From Sistotremastrum niveocremeum HHB9708 (lineage: Eukaryota > Basidiomycota > Agaricomycetes > Sistotremastrales > Sistotremastraceae), in the NCBI GenBank assembly GCA_001630475.1, contig KV419412.1, positions 483,876-547,875 of the forward strand: DNA of 64,000 nucleotides, read 5' to 3'. This document shows, in pieces, positions 34,888 through 45,930 of the stretch (its first letter is position 1; each line of letters begins with the position of its first letter). The notes beneath the pieces were generated by a model that did no database searches, was not told where the DNA came from, and saw nothing but the letters and a program-made list of their open reading frames with translations. Both the position numbers and the translations under genes were made by a program.

Positions 34888-35233
34888 ATTGGGAGGGTTT
34901 TAAGGTCCAGTCCATGTGACTGCAAAAAACTGCAGTTGCAGTCAGGTTGCGACTGGACCTGCAGTTGCAGTCTTTTTGATTTCTGAAAATTAGGCAACTG
35001 ACAACTGCAGTTGTAACCAGTCGCAACTGTGGTCGCAACTGAGGACCCTTAAGGGTCCCCAAACAGGGTGGCCACAGGGTATTTTGGGTCTCAAGTGGGT
35101 CTTTATACCCTTGTTTTCATCATATATTGCATTCTATTGTGTTATTAAGTATTACTAGACACTATATGCCCACTGATAAGACCCAAAAACAATATATAAT
35201 TGAATAAAATAGTGGTTTATACCAGTTATGAGT

Positions 35234-35331
35234 CTTCTGAAAAAATTAGACCTACTAATTATACTTTTGGGCGCTCTGGAGTACTAAAAAGTACTCAAAA
35301 GTACAATTAGTAGGTCTAATTTTTTCAGAAG
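35234..35331. repeat. 36-bp inverted repeat with nested hairpin
   Basis: The left arm 35234-35269 starts CTTCTGAAAAAATTAGACC; the right arm 35296-35331 is its complement with one mismatch. The 26-bp spacer contains GAGTACT-AAAA-AGTACTC, a second stem. It lies in the middle of the second-level MITE and may be a further tiny fold-back insertion. Confidence 0.75.
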
Positions 35332-35605
35332 GCCCGACCTCAGTTGCTGCCCATGACTGGTCAGGTAACTGGTCTTTTTGTGACCGGTTGCTAGACCCTG
35401 CAACCAGTTGCAGCTGCCAGTCATGCAAAAATAGGGTCCGCAACCAGACCGGCAGTTGCCGGTTATGAGAAAAAAGGGCCAAGGTCCAGTCATGACTGGA
35501 CCTTAAAACCCTACGCATTGGGACGTGCCGGAGGTCGCCGAACCGTGCCGGCCAGCGACAGAGCCGGGCGGACTTTCCGGCGGAGCGTTTACTACTGCTA
35601 ATTGC

Positions 35606-36226
35606 CCACCTTTCAACCATTATCGTGAGCGGCGCGAGGAGCCGACCTGTGAGCATTCTCCTCTTCCCGGAAATCGTCATGGTCTCTGGCATCAAACGTT
35701 CTGATCCAAAACGGAGGCCAGGGGAGGGCGAATCGAGAAGGCGGTGATAGCGGTGATATAGCCGAACGAGCGATGCCAATGATTCCAAATGATTCCCTAC
35801 ATTTCACCATCAATTTGAGATGATTTGCACACTGCCGAATATTATAAGACTGAGTTCGTGGGACAAAAGAGCAATAGCAGAATGTCGCCGAGTGAAAGAG
35901 CGAAGGATAGCTCTGTGGCGCTTATTTTAATGAGCGAACATCGAGAGGTATCAGTAGTAGTTGCTTGAGTAGTTGGATCTTTTCTTTTCTAGTTCGAAGT
36001 GACCCATCATGCATCATCGATGACGACCTGCTTGGCTTGATCAATTGGAATCGAACGCTGTCTTAATCTTCATTTTTCGTTCAAGCAAGCAGCACGCTTT
36101 CTGGTGCACCAAAAAAGCTGTCTACTATGTACTAGTAGTACTATACATTGAGCGATCAATTCCCCAAACAAACTCCACAATGCGATAAAAAAAGACTCCT
36201 CCCGACCAGACTCAGAGATCACACAT
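35606..36226. other. Boundary between transposon nest and DUF6535 array
   Basis: No gene is seen. A GGCGCTTA block at 35917-35924 is the same motif that recurs upstream of other array members, so the array may once have extended to this side. Confidence 0.5.
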
Positions 36227-39200
36227 CTACGTCTCGCCTTGAGACCCAGGGCCCATCTCTATATCCCCAACTCCAATAGATGTCTGTGCTTTCCGCTGCC
36301 ATATCCAGGTGTCTCGAAGCAGTTGTGTGAATGATTGCCATATCCAAAGAGTAAAAGGCCGTGACTGATCCTCTACCTCTGTATTGAGAGTTGAAGAAGA
36401 GATTGACGCACCTGCATCAAGTGCATCCAGTGCATCAAGTTTTGCCAAGAGTTCTGCTGCCCGTTCACGAGTTGCTTCGCTAGTTTCTTGACTCCGGTCC
36501 CAACTCTGCCACATGCCAGGAGTACGGGAAGGGTGAATGCAGAGCTTCAGGAAAGATCGCAAAGGTTCTTTGTCGGAGCCTGCTTTGAAAGCGCCACGAT
36601 CGAGATAGTAGATCAATGTATCTGAATATTGACGCCAGGTGTCCCTCCCAGGGTCATTGCGCAAAAAGAGTTTGAATGTCAGAGACAGATCGAATTCCAG
36701 AGGGGTGGTGAATTGGGATGGAAGATATGGGAGAATGAGAGCGAGAACCTCGATGATGGGTTGGTAGGCGTCTGGATAGTCCAGTAACGATTGATCAGTC
36801 ATGAACGCACTCAGATCGCGTAGATAAGCGTGCTCTTTGCCCTCGATAGCGAGGGAGACCAGGGCCGAGATGTGTGAGATGCGGAAACGTGTATTTCGAA
36901 TAAAGACTTTCAGGATCTGAAGATGGTCCACGTGCGAGGAAATATTCTTGACCTCACGTACTGCCTGTTCGCCGATAAGGCTGTTACACGTCATGACTGC
37001 ATCGATGAACTTTTCGTCCAACTCTTGTGTGGTCACATCGTGGGTGAAGGCCACAGCTGTATCAACGAGTTCCTCGATATCTTGAGCAGACGGACCTGGG
37101 AGAGCTAAGCGGAACGTCCAACGTGAGTAAACACAGGAGGGAACTAGGAGAAGAGAGATTGCGCACAAGTAAACGCCGCATGTTGTTCAGCCAGATAAAA
37201 CTGCGCGCGATCTGACATGGCGTCGTTAATGAAGTTATCATGCGGTAGAGTGAGGCAGCGTTGGAAGAAGTCGTAAGCGGGACAGACACGGAATGAGAGG
37301 ACCAAGAAATTTGATGACAAGCAGATCTCCATGCACAGGTTCAATGTCAGAGAGGTGGGAGAAGAACTCCGCCATCTCTTCCAGGATGGTGCCTTCATTC
37401 CCCCTTGCAATAAGGAAAACCAGGTATTCGATGACATGCCGCGGCAAGAATGGGTTTCGGAGCAGGGAGCGGAGAAGAGAGACCCGGAGAGACCCGATCA
37501 CAGATGGAAATGATACGGGCGACGTCATCCGATTCCCTATTGAGGAGAGATCTGCACTTGAAGACAGCTGAAATGAAGACATCTGCTCGGTCGCCGAAAA
37601 GTCCCTCTTGACTAAAAGAGCAAAGTGCTCGAGCTAAACCTGTGTAGTAGAAGTCGCTCCATGCCGACCGCCGCAGATCGCTGTTGAGTGGATCGATGGA
37701 GGTGAAGAATACCAGGCAGAGAAGAATTGTTGGTGAGACCCGTAAGACTGTTCAACCAGAGCTTTGCATTGGTCTCTGCACGATCGAGTGATTGCATTGC
37801 CCTCAATATTGTCTCTCCATGTCCATCCGTCCTGTGTCCATCCTCTCCAATCTGCAAAGTAGGCCAACTGTTGCTGTGCTGTCTCTTTTACCCGAAACGA
37901 GGTGTCCGTCGCCAAAAATCGTTCTCTTACGGCCAAGAACACTTCCAACAACTGGTCTCCATTCTTGTACCATTCACTTATCTCGAATGAGGGTACAGCG
38001 CTCTCCAGAATCTCAGCGTTCTTTGTGTTGATTACCAAGCGCGCGTATGCTTTCAGCGCCTGCACATTTTCGTTGTCGTCTTCGTTCTCCTGCATCAAGA
38101 CATCGAAGAGCTCATTCCCCCTTTTCTGGTTCTGAATTGCAACCTCAAGCTCGTCTTCTTTGGCCTCCGATTTGTTGGACTGTGCCTCTTGCGAGGCACG
38201 CGACTTGACGGAAATCCGGTAGGCAAAGCGTTGACCGCAACACAGGAGCAGGTTGAGATATCGGGATATGGGTTGTGGCTGGAACCATCGTGATCTTTTA
38301 TGTTTCTACCTCCTCCTATCGCTCTCACGGTTATTGGTCACTCGCATCATCCATGCACAAGTCGCAAGCAAAGCTGAGCTCAGAGGACTCTCGAATGGAG
38401 AATTCTCAAGCACGGTGGCGTGATATGTGGTCGCGAGGATGATGCTGAGAATTGTGACAGCGATCGCCGTGGCGGCCACGGCGCCGAAGATGAGGATCGA
38501 AGCGCGTTCGTCGAAAGAGAAGGATAAATCCCAGAATTGAATGACGACGAGGAAGAAGCCGATGGAGAGCAGGAGTGTCCAGAAGAGAACACTCATGAGG
38601 GGAAGAAGACGTTGTTCTGCGAGCAACTTGCGTCGTTCTCGATTCAGGGTACGTTCCAAATTGGTCCTGCCTAGAGGTACAGAGAGCAGTTTTCCCGCCC
38701 ATTGCATCCCAAGCACACACATGACCGAGTTGAATATCTACGTGGGAAGCGTCAGTCTGTATCTTAAGTACTTGCACGATTCACTGACGCTGAAGGTGAG
38801 AGCTAGATGATAGAATAGGGTAACGAGCTGCAGTGAGGTTGAGGAGGGCGGTAGCTTTGAGGCTGACGAAGAGTTAGGCGAGGACGGCGCTGAGAATGAT
38901 TGTATGATTGGAGAGATGAACGCCGTTACGACCGTCAAGAACAGAGCGATCTATGACATATGTCGGTATAGCATGATTTTCGGGTGTTCAATGACTTACG
39001 AAAATCAGTGATACGTTCATCAGATCCTTCCATCCGTCAACTACAATTTTCATCTTTGCCAGAGATTCGTTATTCAGAGCAGCCCAAGTTGATTCATCTT
39101 TCAAGCCTCTTCCTTCTTACGCTTTATCATCTGCAACCTCATGAAAAGAAACTCTCGGCCAAAAACAGATTATACCATACCTCTCGTAGCATCTTTTTCC

Positions 39201-39387
39201 AGAGCTTCCAGCATCTTGCTATGATCCTTCAAGAGCTGACTTTGCTCCGTCTGCGTCATTCCTTGGTCATCTTATTCTGGTCTTCCATCAGCGACAGCAT
39301 TCGAGTGAACACCGGCGCTAAGTCTCCAAGCGTATTCATGATTGAGGGAGTCTGGTTGGGAGGAGGCTGTGGTTCAAGATCGGCCAT
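36227..39387 (-). pseudogene. DUF6535 membrane protein, copy 1 (decayed)
   Basis: It is homologous along its length to copies 2-6 but broken in at least five places compared with them. There is a stop (TAA) where others have Tyr in DDKAYEGR (near 39130), and a stop (TAG) after RESDRRR (near 38306). There are frameshifts near 37712 (after QFFSA) and near 37495 (after CDRVS). A deletion of about 60 codons near 37265 removes the FDL...FLDHGGF part of the first cytosolic module. The start codes MADLEPQPPPNQTPSIMN. The second half (36227-37100) is still open and reads LALPGPSAQDIEELVDTAVA, ALILPYLPSQFTTPLEFDL and SDTLIYYLDRGAF, ending GDIEMGPGSQGET. That half is closest to copy 5, whereas the membrane part resembles all copies. 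Confidence 0.8.
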
Positions 39388-39539
39388 CTCGGAGGAGAAG
39401 TCAGTCAGTCGAGGATTCGACGAGGGTAGAAGACGAGGGGAGATGATGGGGGAGCGGAGGAGAGGGATGTGGGTTGGGGGTGTGGGTGTGAGAGCACGAA
39501 GTCGCGCTACGATGCAGCCACCTGTCAAACAGATGTGCC

Positions 39540-39605
39540 TTGACACTGCCTCTTCAGCGTCTGAAGACAAAAAATCAGCCAATTGGAATATTTTTGAGTA
39601 CATTA
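39540..39605 (-). promoter_or_regulatory. Conserved upstream block with CCAAT box, copy 1
   Basis: On the plus strand it reads ATCAGCCAATTGGAATATTT, with CCAAT at 39579-39583, 196 bp upstream of the ATG. The same block precedes copies 2-5 at 160-210 bp. Indels between copies are not multiples of three, so it is not coding. A CCAAT box is the classical site of the HAP/NF-Y complex. Confidence 0.6.
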
Positions 39606-40063
39606 GCTACGCACATTGTGTTCATAGTAGTACAGACACTTCAAGTTCCGAGGCTATCCGTCGCATGAGTTTTTGAAAATCGAAGTCGCGTTCATCTCGA
39701 GTGTCAGATTGAAAGCCATCGCGGATTGTGAGGAAGAATCGGGGAAATATCGAGTGTCGAAGGAATGAGGTTGTCCAGTTCACGAATGAGGCTGTGCTCA
39801 CGATGGATTGGCTGATGGTGAAGATGAGCTCATACCGTATTAGAGGACGCGGGCACCCCAGCAGGATGGATGGAAGACTTGTACTCACTAGCAGGGCACC
39901 GAGACGACCGTCCAGAAAATCATAATTGTTCAAGATAATATTCACACTGAGAACTCTTATCGGCTACAAACTTGAGGCTAGAGATGCTCTCTGAACTTGC
40001 GAATGACGAGCTGAATATAGAGAAGTCGAGATTGATGATCGTCGTCCGGAGGTAGAGATCGCC

Positions 40064-40071
40064 GGCGCTTA
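40064..40071 (-). promoter_or_regulatory. TAAGCGCC upstream motif, 684 bp from copy 1 ATG
   Basis: Plus strand GCCGGCGCTTA. The same motif lies at 44317-44324 (683 bp from copy 2 ATG), 54823-54830 (632 bp, copy 4), 60237-60244 (656 bp, copy 5), and at 45717-45724 and 35917-35924 without a gene. The distance to the CCAAT box is 459-481 bp in all four gene-linked cases. It may be a distal promoter element or just part of the duplicated unit. Confidence 0.45.
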
Positions 40072-40263
40072 CTTAGCAATGAAGAGCATCCTGCAAGTCG
40101 AATTCAAGAGTCGCTTGATGGTGCATTTTTTACAGATTTTCATGAATTCATCTGCCTCCTGTACATCGTATGAGGATTACAAATAATGAAACTTTGATCG
40201 ATATCTCCCGAACAAAAACCGGCGAGTCAGAATTTCTCAGAAAGCATAAGATTCGAAACGTTA

Positions 40264-43200
40264 TCATGTCTCGTCGTCACTCTGATCCCTCAGAGCCATC
40301 TCGACATCCCTAGCTGCACCGGCTGTCCGACCTCTCCATCCCCATCTCCAGATGCCTTTCAGCCGTTGTGCAAACGCGTCCCGTGTCGGAGGAGTCAATG
40401 TCGGTGGCTTGTCCTCTCTCTCAGGACTACGAGACTCGGCGGGATCTTCAGCGGCATGAGATGTGATCGCACGTGCTACAGTTAGCTATCAGGAACAGAG
40501 CGCGACGATGAGATCCACAAAAACGCACCGGCATCACGCTCCTCAAGTTTCTTCATGAGTCCAAGAGCTTGTTCACGGGTAAGTATATTTGTTCGTTGAT
40601 CCTGACTCCAATCTCTCATCAACCATTGATACCGACCTGTGCAGATTTCGAGGAAATATGGGAGCGAACGTAGATCTGAAAGGGCATCAAAGGCGCCGCG
40701 ATGGAGGTAGTGCATCAAAGTATCAGAGTTTTTGCGCCAGGTTCGCCGATCAGGGTCATAGGGCATGAAGAGTGTGATAGTCCGAGAGAGATCAAATTCT
40801 GGAGGAACAGTATATTCTGAGGGGAGGGACGGAATGAGGGATGCAAGGAATACGATAACCGGGAGGTCACCGTTGGATGGTGACGTTGATGGGATGCTGG
40901 CAAGCACAGCAGGAGCAGCTTGTATATGCTCTGGTTCGTTTCCTTCAATGATCAAAGGGATGAGAGCCGAGATGTGCTGCCCTGAGAAGTGTGGATTCTG
41001 CAGAACTTGCCCAAGAAGAGAAATACGATCAACGCGCGCGAGAGTAGCCTTCAATTCGGCTGATCCGCCTTCCCGACAAACATGGTCACACTCCTTGACA
41101 GCATCAACAAAATTCATCTCCAGATCTTCTGAGGCCATGTTATGCTGACATGACTGAAGAACATCGAGAAGATTTTGGAGCTCTTCAGGAGATGGTGGCG
41201 GGAGAGCTAGCAAAAAGTGTCAAAAGAGAGATAGACGCTCAGGCAAAGTACGCACCGACAAGACCCCAATGTGGCTCTAGATAGAATTTGGCACGGTCTC
41301 GCACGTTCGTGCTTTGCAGATCGTCAGCATACGAAGATAGTGTAAGACAGAGGTTGAAGAAGTCGTCAGCGGGACGAAGGGACGAGAGTTGCTCGAAGCT
41401 GCCGTGATCGAGGAAGTAGATGAGTACTTCACTGTAACGCGACAGTGAGGAGTGGTAAATGTCTGACTGATAGCGGAGGAAAAGAGCGAGGGAAGGGGCA
41501 AGATCGAAGAATAGCGGAACAGAGAAGGTCGATGGCAAAGACGGAATGAGAGAACCGAGGAAGTCAATCATAAGCAGATCATTGCGAAAAAATCCCACGG
41601 GTTTCATCTCAGGGAGATTGGAGAAGAACCCTGCCATTTCTTCCAATATAACAACTTCTTTTCCTCTTGTGATCAACTCAACGATGTCTCTGATGTAGCC
41701 CCATGCCATGTGCGGATTCCGGAGCAGAGAGCGGAGGAGAGAAGATTGATCACGGATAGAAAGAATGCGAGTGACGTCATCCAATCTGCCATTGCGCAGG
41801 AGAGAGCTGCACTCTCCAAAAGCTGATTCGAAGACACCGCGACGGTTTCCCAATTTCCCATCTCGATCGAATGAAGATAGAACTCGTGCGACACTTTGAT
41901 CGTCTGAGGCATCCCATGGATCTCCTCGCAGATCTTCATTATTTGGATCCAGCGAGCAGAAGAACACCAGAGAAGTGAAGAATTGTGGGTGAGATTCGTG
42001 TGCTTGAACACTCAGATCTTTGCACTGATCTCTGCACCATCGAGTAATCGCATTTCCTTCAAGACCTCTTCTCCAGTATCCATTCTCGTCTCTCCATCCG
42101 CTCCACTCTCTGCAATCGACCAGCTGCTTGTGAACTGTCTCCTTCACCCGAAACGACGTGTCAGTCGCCAAGAATCTCTCTCGCACTGCCAAGAAGACCG
42201 GATACAGCTCTCCCCCGCTGTTGCACCATTCTCCAAATTCAAAGGAAGGCACTGCTCTCTCCAGGACTTCGGCATCGTTGGTGTTGATGACTAGACGCGC
42301 GTAAGCCTTTAGCGCTTGCACAGTCTCATTGTCGTCTTCATTTTCTTTCATCAAGACCTCGAGTGGCTTCTCCTCTTCCGTCTCAGACTCAGGATCGTCT
42401 TGAACCCCTTCTTTCTCTCCCGGCGATCCGTGAGACGGCGATCCTGGCGAGAGAGATAGCTTGGTGACGATCCAACAGGCGAAGCCTTGGATGCGACGAC
42501 GGAGGAGCTTGAGATATTCGCTCGTCAGTTTGGGCTGATGCCATCGCCGTGCTTCCATCGTCTCTTTCTTGATCTCCTTGTTACTCTTCCTCATCACTTG
42601 TTTCATCCAGATCCAAGCCGCGGTCGAAGCAGAACTCAGGGGACTTTCGAATGGTGAGTTCTTGTGCACGGTAGCATGGTAAGTGGTCGCGAGGATGACA
42701 CCGAGGATAGTGATCGCAAGCGCGGTAGCAGCCACAGCGCCGATGACGAGAATAGGCGCGTGTTCATCAAACGAGAACGAGAGCGCCCAGAATTGGATGA
42801 GGAATCCAATGACAAAGAACCCGATAGAGAGGAGGAGAGTCCAGAACAACACGCCCATCAAAGGGAGCAGACGTTGTTCAGCGAGAACTTTACGACGCTC
42901 GCGATTTAGAGCGCGCTCCAGGTTTGTTTTTCCTAATGGAACCGAGAGCAGTCGTCCGGCCCATTGTAGACCAAGAACACACATGATGGAATTGCAGATC
43001 TGTGAAACATTGGTGAATTATTGATTACATAGTCATGGGTATCACTTACACTGAACATCAGCGCTAAATAATAGAATAGAGCAACGAGCTGCAATGAGGT
43101 TGGAGGAAGGGAGGGCTTTTTCTTCGTTAACGAAGGTGTGAATAATTGAAGGATGGGTGATATGAAGGCTGTGACGACAGTCAAAAAGAGCGCGATCTTA

Positions 43201-43641
43201 TCAACATCTATCGTATTAGCTCAAGATATGCTCAAGAACACGTTGGCTTACGAAGATCAATGAAACATTCATCAAATCTTTCCATCCATCTACAAGAACT
43301 TTGATCTTCGCCAAAGCTTCCTTGTCCAAAGCGCCCCACGTGGATTCGTCTCTCAGGCCACGTCCTTTGTGTGCCTTATCGTCTACGACCTTATCGTTAG
43401 CGATCATCGTCCTAGTAAAAATGGCTCTCAAACCTCGAGTCGCATCCTTCTCTAACGCTTCCAACATCTTACTGTGATCTCTCAATATCTGACTCTGCTC
43501 CGTTTGCGTCTTGCTCTGTTCAGTGACGATGGCGATGTGCGACTTCATCAAGTCGATCATCACATCGAATTTCGAGCCCAGATCGCCTATCGAGAACGAA
43601 GATGCGTCTTTCGGCGTCGCCTGAGGATCTGGATCCGCCAT
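40264..43641 (-). CDS. DUF6535 membrane protein, copy 2
   Basis: It looks intact, about 1,040 aa in six or seven exons. The start at 43641 gives MADPDPQATPKDASSFSIG; a heptad-rich stretch follows (TEQSQILRDHSKMLEALEKD). Membrane segments are NVSLIFV-IALFLTVVTAFI, LQLVALFYYLALMFSV, GVLFWTLLLSIGFFVIGFLI and GAVAATALAITILGVILATT. The strongly conserved loop is MCVLGLQWAGRLLSVPLGKT. A variable linker leads to a large helical cytosolic part (from VQALKAYARLVINTNDAEVL) with two related modules, at 41755-41340 and 41040-40640. The tail has WRW, then DVEMALRDQSDDET. DUF6535 is a fungal membrane domain of unknown function. All neighbours in the array lie on the same strand, each with its own promoter-like block. 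Confidence 0.85.
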
Positions 43642-43792
43642 CCTGGACGTAGAGGCGGTTAGTCGCCGAGGACGGGTGACGATAGTGAGAGATGATGGGG
43701 GAGCGAAAGAGAGGAGTGTGGGGTGTGGGAATGGGTGTGAGAGTGAGGGCATCAAGTCGTGCTCGCAATGAGGCCACCTGTCAGGCCGGTAC

Positions 43793-43855
43793 CCCTTGAC
43801 ACTGCCTTCAGCGTCTGAAGAAAAAAATCAGCCAATTGGCATATTTTCGAGTTCA
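43793..43855 (-). promoter_or_regulatory. Conserved upstream block with CCAAT box, copy 2
   Basis: CCAAT at 43832-43836, 195 bp upstream of the ATG, inside AATCAGCCAATTGGCATATT. The flanking CTTCAGCGTCTGAAG palindrome is shared with copy 1. Confidence 0.6.
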
Positions 43856-45930
43856 TTAGGCAACGCACGTTTCGTTCATAATGAGAGAGGAGAATGTAGA
43901 TGCCATGAGCTGAATGAGACTCTGGAGGACAGTGGACGTCCAGGTCGCGTTCGGTTTGAGTCTTGGATCTCATTTCAAGCCAGCGCGAATAGCGGTGAAG
44001 AATCGTTTAAAATTTGGATACGAGGTATAGAACTATCCGGGCGGCGAGGAAGTTGTTAGATGCCATGGAGTGGCTGAGGGCGATGGCCAGCTAATATTTG
44101 AGGTCGCTGCCATGCTAGCAGGAGCGATGGGAGATCCGTGGCTCACACACGAACGTCAAGCACGCCAAAGAAAAAGAATGGAGAGTAGAGTAGCGGGCAG
44201 AGGAGCAACTTCGAGTTGAACAGACCCAAAGGCCTCTCATGTCGTCTGAGCTTGCGAACGATGCCCTGTATATCGAGAAGGACTTGTTGTAGATGATCGT
44301 GCGGAGAAAGCTCCTCGGCGCTTATCAACTTCAACTAACGGCCTCGAGCTCTCCCAGAATTTGGACTATCGAATCAGCATGCACATGTTGTGTCAATTCA
44401 AGCATGTCGACCGCTCTCTGAAAAAATCATTTTGTTCATGAATATCTGAAATTATCACTAGCATTCTCGCCGCATGGACAGTACACGACTAGCGCTGCAC
44501 GGCATTACGTGTCCTCGTCCACTGATCTCAATCCCAATATTCAAACTTTGAAGCCATGATTTTCGAAGAGTAGTGGATCAAGAAAATCATCACCATGAAG
44601 AACTTCCGGCTGTATCTGCCAGGGAGCAAGTGATATTTTTGATTCGGTGTCCGAGGAGATTCGTCGATCCACTTTTCCAGTTTATCATCCCGGAATAGGC
44701 CACCACCACCGGAATAGGCCCAAAGAAGTTTTGTTGGATTTCCATCGAAGAAAGAACACAGAGCACTCTATTGAGGTAGTGGATCAGGACGGCCAGGTAT
44801 CAGAGCCGAGTCTCTTCGCGTAATCCGCAACAAACGTCACGAAAGATCAAGATAGACCTTAATCAAGGCAGAATATGAAGATGCAAGGCAGGTTGATCGG
44901 AGAAGTGGGGTAGACGGAGTTGATGATCATGACAAGCAGAGAAGCATTCAGATCAGCAATTTAGGCGGGAATAGCTTGCTCATCGGATGGAAAGAAATAC
45001 CGTTGATGTGGGTATCGTTGCCTTCGCATCAAGAAAGTCCAATCTTCGACGGCTGCTACAAATATCTTATCTGCGGTACTTCGGCAATGGCACGGGTATT
45101 GGAAAAATGGGGACGCTGTCGAGAGAACAGAAAACTGAAAGAAGTGGCGATGAGTTATACGGTTCCACACGAAGAGAAACGAAGGTTCGGATTACTCACA
45201 GATACAAGCGCTTCTTTATTCCTCAATTCTAACTCGACAGCCGGGAAATCTCGGTGGAATGGGCCTCGAACGCTTCGAATCAGAGAGATGAGGAGACAGT
45301 GCATGCGCTGTAGCTGAGAGATGGGCGAGACCCCTGATCGTCACGGTGTCGTAGCTTGGGCAGCAGGGACTTCAGAGGAGTCGGAGACTATAATCAGCCA
45401 GTTAGAATATTTCTAAGTTCATCCTCGAATATGCACCAGTACCAGGCCTGCAGGATCGCACGGAAAACTTCTGGTGATAATTTTGAGACTAGCATGGCTG
45501 AATTTCGGTGGTGGTGGTGGTGTCATTGGAGTTTCCATCCCAGACGAACCGCAGTGCGATGCGGTGGCATCAACGATGCAGGGTCGCATAAATCGAGAGC
45601 TAATGGAGAGTTAACTCTTCCTGAACTACGAAGAGGACACCTGATGTACTTGTACATGAAGAAAGAGACCTGATGCCAGCATAGGATGTCGATGTCGAAG
45701 AGCGAAGGAAGCGACCGGCGCTTATTTAAGGGAACAGCAGCCTGAGCGTTTTGCAAGTTGAAATGTCCAGTGTCAAGGTGCTGATTCGCTACACATGTCA
45801 TATCCTTTCCAAATTTCCATCTGGCTACTAAATACGCCATGGGTATAACAGAAAAATCGACGCTCAATCGATCAAATCCAAAATAAAAGTCGGCTAGTCG
45901 GAAAAGAAGAGACTCGAGAACACTAGACTT
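43856..45930. other. Enlarged intergenic space with remnants of a lost copy
   Basis: At 2.1 kb this gap is larger than that between copies 1 and 2. It contains two sets of upstream motifs (44317 with copy 2; 45398 and 45717 orphan). About 1 kb between them (44340-45340) has no recognisable gene. No transposon ends were seen. Confidence 0.5.
45355..45420 (-). promoter_or_regulatory. Orphan copy of the array promoter block
   Basis: TAATCAGCCAGTTAGAATAT with a preceding CTTCAGAGGAGTC is clearly related to the blocks upstream of copies 1-5, but the box reads CCAGT (45398-45402). No gene follows on the minus strand. A GGCGCTTA block lies 315 bp away, as upstream of real copies. It probably marks a lost array member. 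Confidence 0.5.

Larger units (their letters stand above)
33253..35513. mobile_element. hAT-type MITE, second level, GCAACTG/CAGTTG-rich
   Basis: The target duplication CGCATTGG is perfect (33245-33252 and 35514-35521). The terminal repeat is TAGGGTTTTAAGGTCCAGTC. Only its first three bases (TAG, 33253-33255) lie left of the inner insertion; the rest resumes at 34896. Its own length is about 621 bp. The subterminal zones carry CTGCAGTTGCAG-type palindromes, and the interior holds a 36-bp inverted repeat. No gene is present. Confidence 0.8.
32707..35605. mobile_element. Outer DNA transposon of a three-level nest
   Basis: Inverted repeats of about 32 bp bound it: GCAATTAGGAGTCGTATACG on the left and, reading in from the right, GCAATTAGCAGTAGTAAACG, both continuing CTCCGCC(A/G)GAAAG. 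A clean target duplication was not found. ATTGCCAC on the left (32698) and ATTGCCCAC on the right (35601) are a candidate, but would make the left end six bases longer than the right. It contains no recognisable transposase. Its interior is interrupted at 33253-35521 by a second element. Confidence 0.55.

Noticed and set aside
32698-35608. Clean 8-bp target duplication for the outer element of the second nest
   Set aside because: ATTGCCAC versus ATTGCCCA requires an indel and unequal ends, so the boundaries are left open.
44340-45340. Residual DUF6535 coding sequence in the ghost-copy interval
   Set aside because: A weak resemblance (VEDWTFLM to VDGWKDLM) near 45040 is too short to count; only the upstream motifs support a lost copy.
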